A stretch of 26,008 nt of DNA from a virus. The stretch spans positions 1-26,008 of the IMG/VR virus record IMGVR_UViG_3300048583_000424; one strand, 5' to 3'. This document shows positions 23,422 through 26,008 of the stretch, piece by piece (the stretch's first letter is position 1; every line of letters starts with the position of its first letter). The notes under the pieces are model-generated. The model saw only the letters and a program-made list of their open reading frames with translations, was not told where the DNA came from and did no database searches. The position numbers and the translations under genes were made by a program.

Positions 23422-23949
23422 TTATTTTAAGCTGTACATTGATCTATCTTTATAATCAATGATAAAGTTATAAGTACTAAAGAAATCCGACCCTAATATC
23501 CCTAATATCCGGATTCCTATGTTTAATCTGAAGGTTTCTACTACATTTCCCAGATCAGAGGCCATGAAAGTAACTCTAAATTGACCTTGATCAGTATCAA
23601 TGTGGTACGGTTGCATAGAGCCATACAAGGCAGTTTTGCCTCCAACACCGCTTAACTCTATGTCAAATAGTTCTTCGAAAGAAAGACCATAAGATTCAGC
23701 CTGGGCTATATCTACCACAGTAGTCTTAGCTCCTGTATCTACTAAAAAAACAGCTTCTTTACCTTTAATCCTGACCTTAACAAAGGCCATGGAATTGTTA
23801 TATTTTATGAATGGGATTTTATTTGGAATAGTATCATTATTATAAATCACTGGCGCTGGAGAAACAACTTCAGAAGATGTATTGAGTACAAAAAATCCAA
23901 ATGCTACCCCTATGATAAGTGCTAGCATATATTTTAAAAAGTTTAACAT
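23422..23949 (-). CDS. Membrane-anchored retropepsin-like aspartic protease
   Basis: 175 aa, ATG start. Residues 5-22 are one hydrophobic helix (LKYMLALIIGVAFGFFVL), then a 30-residue spacer and a single clan-AA protease unit: strand VKVRIKGKEAVFLVDTGAKT with the catalytic D71-T-G, the flap-region GVGGKT near residue 101, and ILGSDFFSTYNFIIDY near 150-166, the second hydrophobic-hydrophobic-G signature. Such single-lobed enzymes must dimerise to form the active site. The domain would face the periplasm in a Gram-negative host. Opposite in strand to genes on both sides except the lipoprotein gene upstream. No reverse transcriptase is present, so this is not a retroelement. Phage role unknown. 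Confidence 0.82.
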   Translation of the reverse strand: MLNFLKYMLALIIGVAFGFFVLNTSSEVVSPAPVIYNNDTIPNKIPFIKYNNSMAFVKVRIKGKEAVFLVDTGAKTTVVDIAQAESYGLSFEELFDIELSGVGGKTALYGSMQPYHIDTDQGQFRVTFMASDLGNVVETFRLNIGIRILGILGSDFFSTYNFIIDYKDRSMYSLK

Positions 23950-23961
23950 ACACTATAAATA

Positions 23962-24240
23962 TTACTTTTTATCTTTGTACACCTTTTTTCTATTAGGATA
24001 GTACTTATGTTTTGGGACCTGGTAGTACCTTCTAGGGTATTCGTAGTGAAGATAAGGCCTGTTGTAGTAAAATGGATCTGAGTACCTAAACGGAGAATTA
24101 GACCATGGATCATAATATTCCCGGTACCGGAAGTATACTTTTGGAGGGATGTTATATTCAATCTCAGGAGATACTGGAGACTCTTTAGGAGAGCATGATG
24201 CGATTATTAAAACTAATATATACAATATAATTTTTTTCAT
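23962..24240 (-). CDS. Tyr/Pro/basic-rich lipoprotein (92 aa)
   Basis: I place the start at ATG 24240, ten codons inside a longer possible frame starting at 24270, because it gives a classic signal: MKKIILYILVLIIASC with lipobox I-A-S-C (lipidated Cys at residue 16). The mature part is unusual: about 17 Tyr, many Arg/Lys and Pro (VYFRYREYYDPW, YYNRPYLHYEYPRRYYQVPK, KHKYYPNRKKVYKDKK). It is probably a periplasmic or outer-membrane lipoprotein. It sits 12 bases upstream of the protease gene and likely shares its transcript. Phage-encoded lipoproteins often serve superinfection exclusion or envelope modification; which applies here is not decided by sequence. Confidence 0.75.
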   Translation of the reverse strand: MKKIILYILVLIIASCSPKESPVSPEIEYNIPPKVYFRYREYYDPWSNSPFRYSDPFYYNRPYLHYEYPRRYYQVPKHKYYPNRKKVYKDKK

Positions 24241-24247
24241 ATCTTTG
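24240..24247 (+). promoter_or_regulatory. Possible -7 element (TATCTTTG) for the DUF7448-like gene
   Basis: TATCTTTG on the plus strand, identical to the box at 22532-22539, lies 25 bases before the ATG at 24273 in the short divergent gap. No good -33 TTTG is found upstream. A TATAAATA octamer also occurs at 24259-24266, six bases before the ATG. Confidence 0.3.
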
Positions 24248-24272
24248 TTTTTTACTAATATAAATATCATCC

Positions 24273-24632
24273 ATGTTTAAAGACTTGCTTAACAAAACAC
24301 TTGCTACAGTAACTGCATCATCAGATGAAATACACTTCACAACAACTGAAGGTGAGAAGTACCTGATGTACCACAGACAAGATTGCTGCGAATCAGTTGG
24401 GGTAGAAGAGATAATAGGAGACCTGGACGATCTCATAGGAAATCCTATATTAATGGCAGAGGAAGCAACCAGTGACGTAGGTGATACTTACTACGAATCA
24501 GCTACATGGACTTTTTATAAACTCGCTACAGTTAAAGGGTATGTGACTATTAGATGGTTAGGCACCAGTAACGGGTATTACTCGGAAAGTGTATCATTTG
24601 AAAAGTTAAATGAAGAAAACAAATGGGAGTAG
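24273..24632 (+). CDS. DUF7448-like protein (119 aa)
   Basis: ATG start, divergent from the lipoprotein gene. The block YLMYHRQDCCESVGVEEIIG followed by DLDDLIGNPILMAEE is characteristic of the small phage/bacterial family I know as DUF7448 (vicinal CC-E-S-V motif, then a D-L-x-x-L-I-G strand). Later TWTFYKLATVKGYVTIRW and GYYSESVSFEKL complete a beta fold. Function unknown; common as an accessory protein in large phages. Its last 10 bases overlap the next gene. Confidence 0.8.
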   Translation: MFKDLLNKTLATVTASSDEIHFTTTEGEKYLMYHRQDCCESVGVEEIIGDLDDLIGNPILMAEEATSDVGDTYYESATWTFYKLATVKGYVTIRWLGTSNGYYSESVSFEKLNEENKWE

Positions 24633-24904
24633 ATATTACCTTGACCACCGGAGAAGTAATAAAAAATGTCTTTTCTTCTAATGACGGGATGATAATTCTA
24701 CAAGGAAGGAGTTTAAGGAGAGTAAGAATGTTCATCAACAAGCCATTATATATAACTAAAGACAAAAAGTTTTTCTCTTATGAAGAGACTTGCCAGGAAC
24801 TTTTCCCAAAAAGTAAAAAAGAGGTGAATGGAATTTTATCCCATGAAATAGCCAAAGACAAGAATGTAATTTTTTATTATAAGTTAAAATTCTATAATAT
24901 ATGA
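24623..24904 (+). CDS. Small protein, divergent member of a local paralogous set (93 aa)
   Basis: ATG overlapping the end of the DUF7448-like gene by 10 bases. Begins DITLTTGEVIKNVF, which matches the openings of the proteins at 25226 and 25577 (I-x-L-x-S-G-E-V/I). Remainder basic, ending FYYKLKFYNI. Its TGA stop overlaps the next ATG (ATGA). No named family. Confidence 0.65.
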   Translation: MGVDITLTTGEVIKNVFSSNDGMIILQGRSLRRVRMFINKPLYITKDKKFFSYEETCQELFPKSKKEVNGILSHEIAKDKNVIFYYKLKFYNI

Positions 24905-25236
24905 TTAACGTAAAAGTGGGCCAAAAGGTTTGGATAAAAAATAGAGGTCACTACAGAATGGATGATAATATAACTGAAGAGGTAGTAGTTAAAGTAGGCA
25001 GATCTTATATCTATGTCAAAAGCAAGTATGGTAAAGATACTCCTTACGATAAGAATACAGGAATGGAGCATGTGGATAGTAACTATAAGAATCGGCTATA
25101 TGAATCCAGAGAGCAAATAGAAAATGAGCAAGAGCTTGCTAACTTGAAAAGTTTTTTAAAAAAAGCTTTTGACTATAATCCACAATATTCCCTGGAAACT
25201 TTACGAGCAGTTAAAAAATTATTAGATGAAAATTGA
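24901..25236 (+). CDS. Small phage protein, SH3/beta-barrel-like N-terminus (111 aa)
   Basis: ATG shares bases with the preceding TGA stop. Residues 3-45 (VKVGQKVWIKNRGHYRMDDN, EEVVVKVGRSYIYVKSKYG) are typical of small beta-barrel phage proteins, and the remainder (NRLYESREQIENEQELANLK) is a helical tail. The overall pattern is familiar from accessory proteins of large phages but no function is known. Its 3' end overlaps the next gene by 11 bases. Confidence 0.65.
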   Translation: MINVKVGQKVWIKNRGHYRMDDNITEEVVVKVGRSYIYVKSKYGKDTPYDKNTGMEHVDSNYKNRLYESREQIENEQELANLKSFLKKAFDYNPQYSLETLRAVKKLLDEN

Positions 25237-25564
25237 GCCATCTATGCTATCTGATAATTTAGAAGATTACCCTAGCGCAAATATAAAATTAGAATCAGGA
25301 GAGGTGGTGGAATATACTTCAAGACTCGCTAGCGAATGCTTTATACATGAGGAAGATATTCCTAAAGTTTATAAACTATATGCCAGGAAAGGATTATTAA
25401 TATCCAGTAGATTAAAAGTTATAGTCTATGATGAATATCATACAGAGCTTCCTCTTCTTCAATTTCACAGACTTCTAACCACTCCTGGTTTTAGAGAATT
25501 TTTACCTTTCACAGATTACATGATAAAAACAATTGGAAGGATTCCTCAATATGTTGGACTATAG
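25226..25564 (+). CDS. Small paralogous protein, copy B (112 aa)
   Basis: ATG start inside the end of the preceding gene; stop TAG. Shares with the next gene the sequence of blocks I-K-L-E-S-G-E, then CFIHEEDIPKVYKLYARK, LLISSRLKVIVYDEYHTELP and a C-terminal DYMIKTIGRI strand. No motif of known function. Compared with copy C it has a longer N-terminus (about 15 residues). Confidence 0.7.
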   Translation: MKIEPSMLSDNLEDYPSANIKLESGEVVEYTSRLASECFIHEEDIPKVYKLYARKGLLISSRLKVIVYDEYHTELPLLQFHRLLTTPGFREFLPFTDYMIKTIGRIPQYVGL

Positions 25565-25576
25565 AATATAAAAAAT

Positions 25577-25885
25577 ATGGCAAAAAAAGATATTGTACTG
25601 CAGTCAGGAGAGATAATTAAAGATTGTTATGAATTAGGTGATGTCACATTTATACCACATGAGAAGTTTATTGAAGTGAAGAAATTATATCGGAGATGCG
25701 CAACCATTATATCTAGTAAATTAATGGTAGTGGTTCCTGATGAATTTCATACAGAGGTTCCGGAAAAGGATGTGGAGTATATACTCGGATCCGCATTGAC
25801 CAGGCGTAGAGGTAAACCTATATACTCAGATTATGTTATTAAAGTTAAGGATAAGATTACTTTTTATGTAGACTACTTAACCTAA
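25577..25885 (+). CDS. Small paralogous protein, copy C (102 aa)
   Basis: ATG start 12 bases after the previous stop. Collinear with copy B: DIVLQSGEIIKDC, FIPHEKFIEVKKLYRR, TIISSKLMVVVPDEFHTEVP, then DYVIKVKDKITFYV. Conservation of the SS-(R/K)-L-x-V-x-V-x-D-E-(Y/F)-H-T-E block suggests a functional surface, but nothing indicates what. Tandem duplication is the simplest origin. Confidence 0.7.
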   Translation: MAKKDIVLQSGEIIKDCYELGDVTFIPHEKFIEVKKLYRRCATIISSKLMVVVPDEFHTEVPEKDVEYILGSALTRRRGKPIYSDYVIKVKDKITFYVDYLT

Positions 25886-25894
25886 AAATTTTAT

Positions 25895-26008
25895 ATGGAC
25901 GATAAGTATCTGAAAGCAAAAGAAAGGTTACTGCATCTGGAATATCTTGAATATACGCATCAGAATAATCTTTTTTTAATGGAGGCTTTATATAATAACA
26001 GAAGTGGT
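25895..26008 (+). CDS. Start of a further small gene (3' end outside window)
   Basis: ATG at 25895, 9 bases after the previous stop, open for 38 codons to the window edge. Begins MDDKYLKAKERLLHLEYLEY, helical and charged. Too short to classify. Confidence 0.5.
   Translation, partial: MDDKYLKAKERLLHLEYLEYTHQNNLFLMEALYNNRSG

Noticed and set aside
23422-23949. Retrotransposon or retrovirus remnant because of the retropepsin.
   Set aside because: No reverse transcriptase, integrase or terminal repeats; the protease has a bacterial membrane anchor and fits a stand-alone gene.
24241-24270. Longer N-terminus of the lipoprotein starting at 24270.
   Set aside because: The ten extra residues precede a perfect lipoprotein signal (MKKIILY...IIASC), would place charged residues before it, and run almost to the divergent gene start.
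23943-24436. Minus-strand frames at 23943-24161 and 24185-24436.
   Set aside because: They overlap the lipoprotein and DUF7448-like genes in other frames, lack family features and have unnatural composition.
1-26008. Alternative genetic code (stop reassignment), as seen in some large phages of Bacteroidota.
   Set aside because: TAA, TAG (25562-25564) and TGA (24902-24904) all end genes at sensible places, and long structural genes contain no internal stops under the standard code.
1-26008. tRNA genes or rRNA.
   Set aside because: No cloverleaf-like segment was found in the short intergenic gaps, and coding density leaves no other room.

Overview
The window is part of a large, AT-rich double-stranded DNA phage genome with a contractile, T4-type tail (myovirus). 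The evidence is a collinear baseplate/tail block with recognisable counterparts of T4 gp5 (hub with OB/needle region), gp25 and gp6, plus a gp55-like late sigma factor. The host is probably a member of Bacteroidota. There are essentially no Shine-Dalgarno sequences before the starts, the best promoter matches have the Bacteroidota TTTG / TAnnTTTG form, and the M15 peptidase carries an Asp-rich insertion that I associate with Bacteroidota homologues. The host assignment is an inference. The standard genetic code fits: TAA, TAG and TGA all end genes.

Layout. (1) Positions 1-21772, minus strand, one tightly packed block read right to left: a 66-aa protein, an HD-domain phosphohydrolase, a small membrane-anchored protein, a gp55-like sigma factor, a 122-aa helical protein, gp5-like hub with a lytic transglycosylase domain, a spike-like beta protein, two helical proteins, gp25, gp6, an M15 peptidase, a DNRLRE-like structural protein, a 111-aa protein, a 1089-aa baseplate protein with a LamG-like region, and then tail proteins ending in two proteins with long Thr/Pro repeat linkers. 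The last of these enters at position 3115 and runs off the left edge still open (at least 1038 residues). It carries a DUF4082-like module and a glycoside-hydrolase-like TIM-barrel domain whose base composition and arginine codons differ from the rest of the window. Many starts overlap or abut the preceding stop (TAATG), as expected for translational coupling. (2) Positions 21773-21946: divergent intergenic region with a good minus-strand host-type promoter and two short hairpins. (3) Positions 21947-23418, plus strand: a restriction-fold nuclease-like protein, a 98-aa protein, a thioredoxin-like protein and two very small proteins. (4) Positions 23422-24240, minus strand: an island of two genes, a membrane-anchored retropepsin-like aspartic protease and a Tyr-rich lipoprotein. 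(5) Positions 24273-26008, plus strand: a DUF7448-like protein and small accessory proteins, three of which appear to be paralogues.

How the parts fit. The minus block encodes the late transcription factor together with the baseplate and host-recognition apparatus, so it looks like a late/morphogenesis region controlled from the divergent region at about 21.9 kb. The plus-strand genes look like small accessory (early/middle) functions. The most unusual items are the apparently recent acquisition of an enzyme-like tip by a repeat-linked tail protein, the membrane-anchored retropepsin with its lipoprotein neighbour, and a 15-bp direct repeat with a 21-bp period just upstream of the sigma gene.
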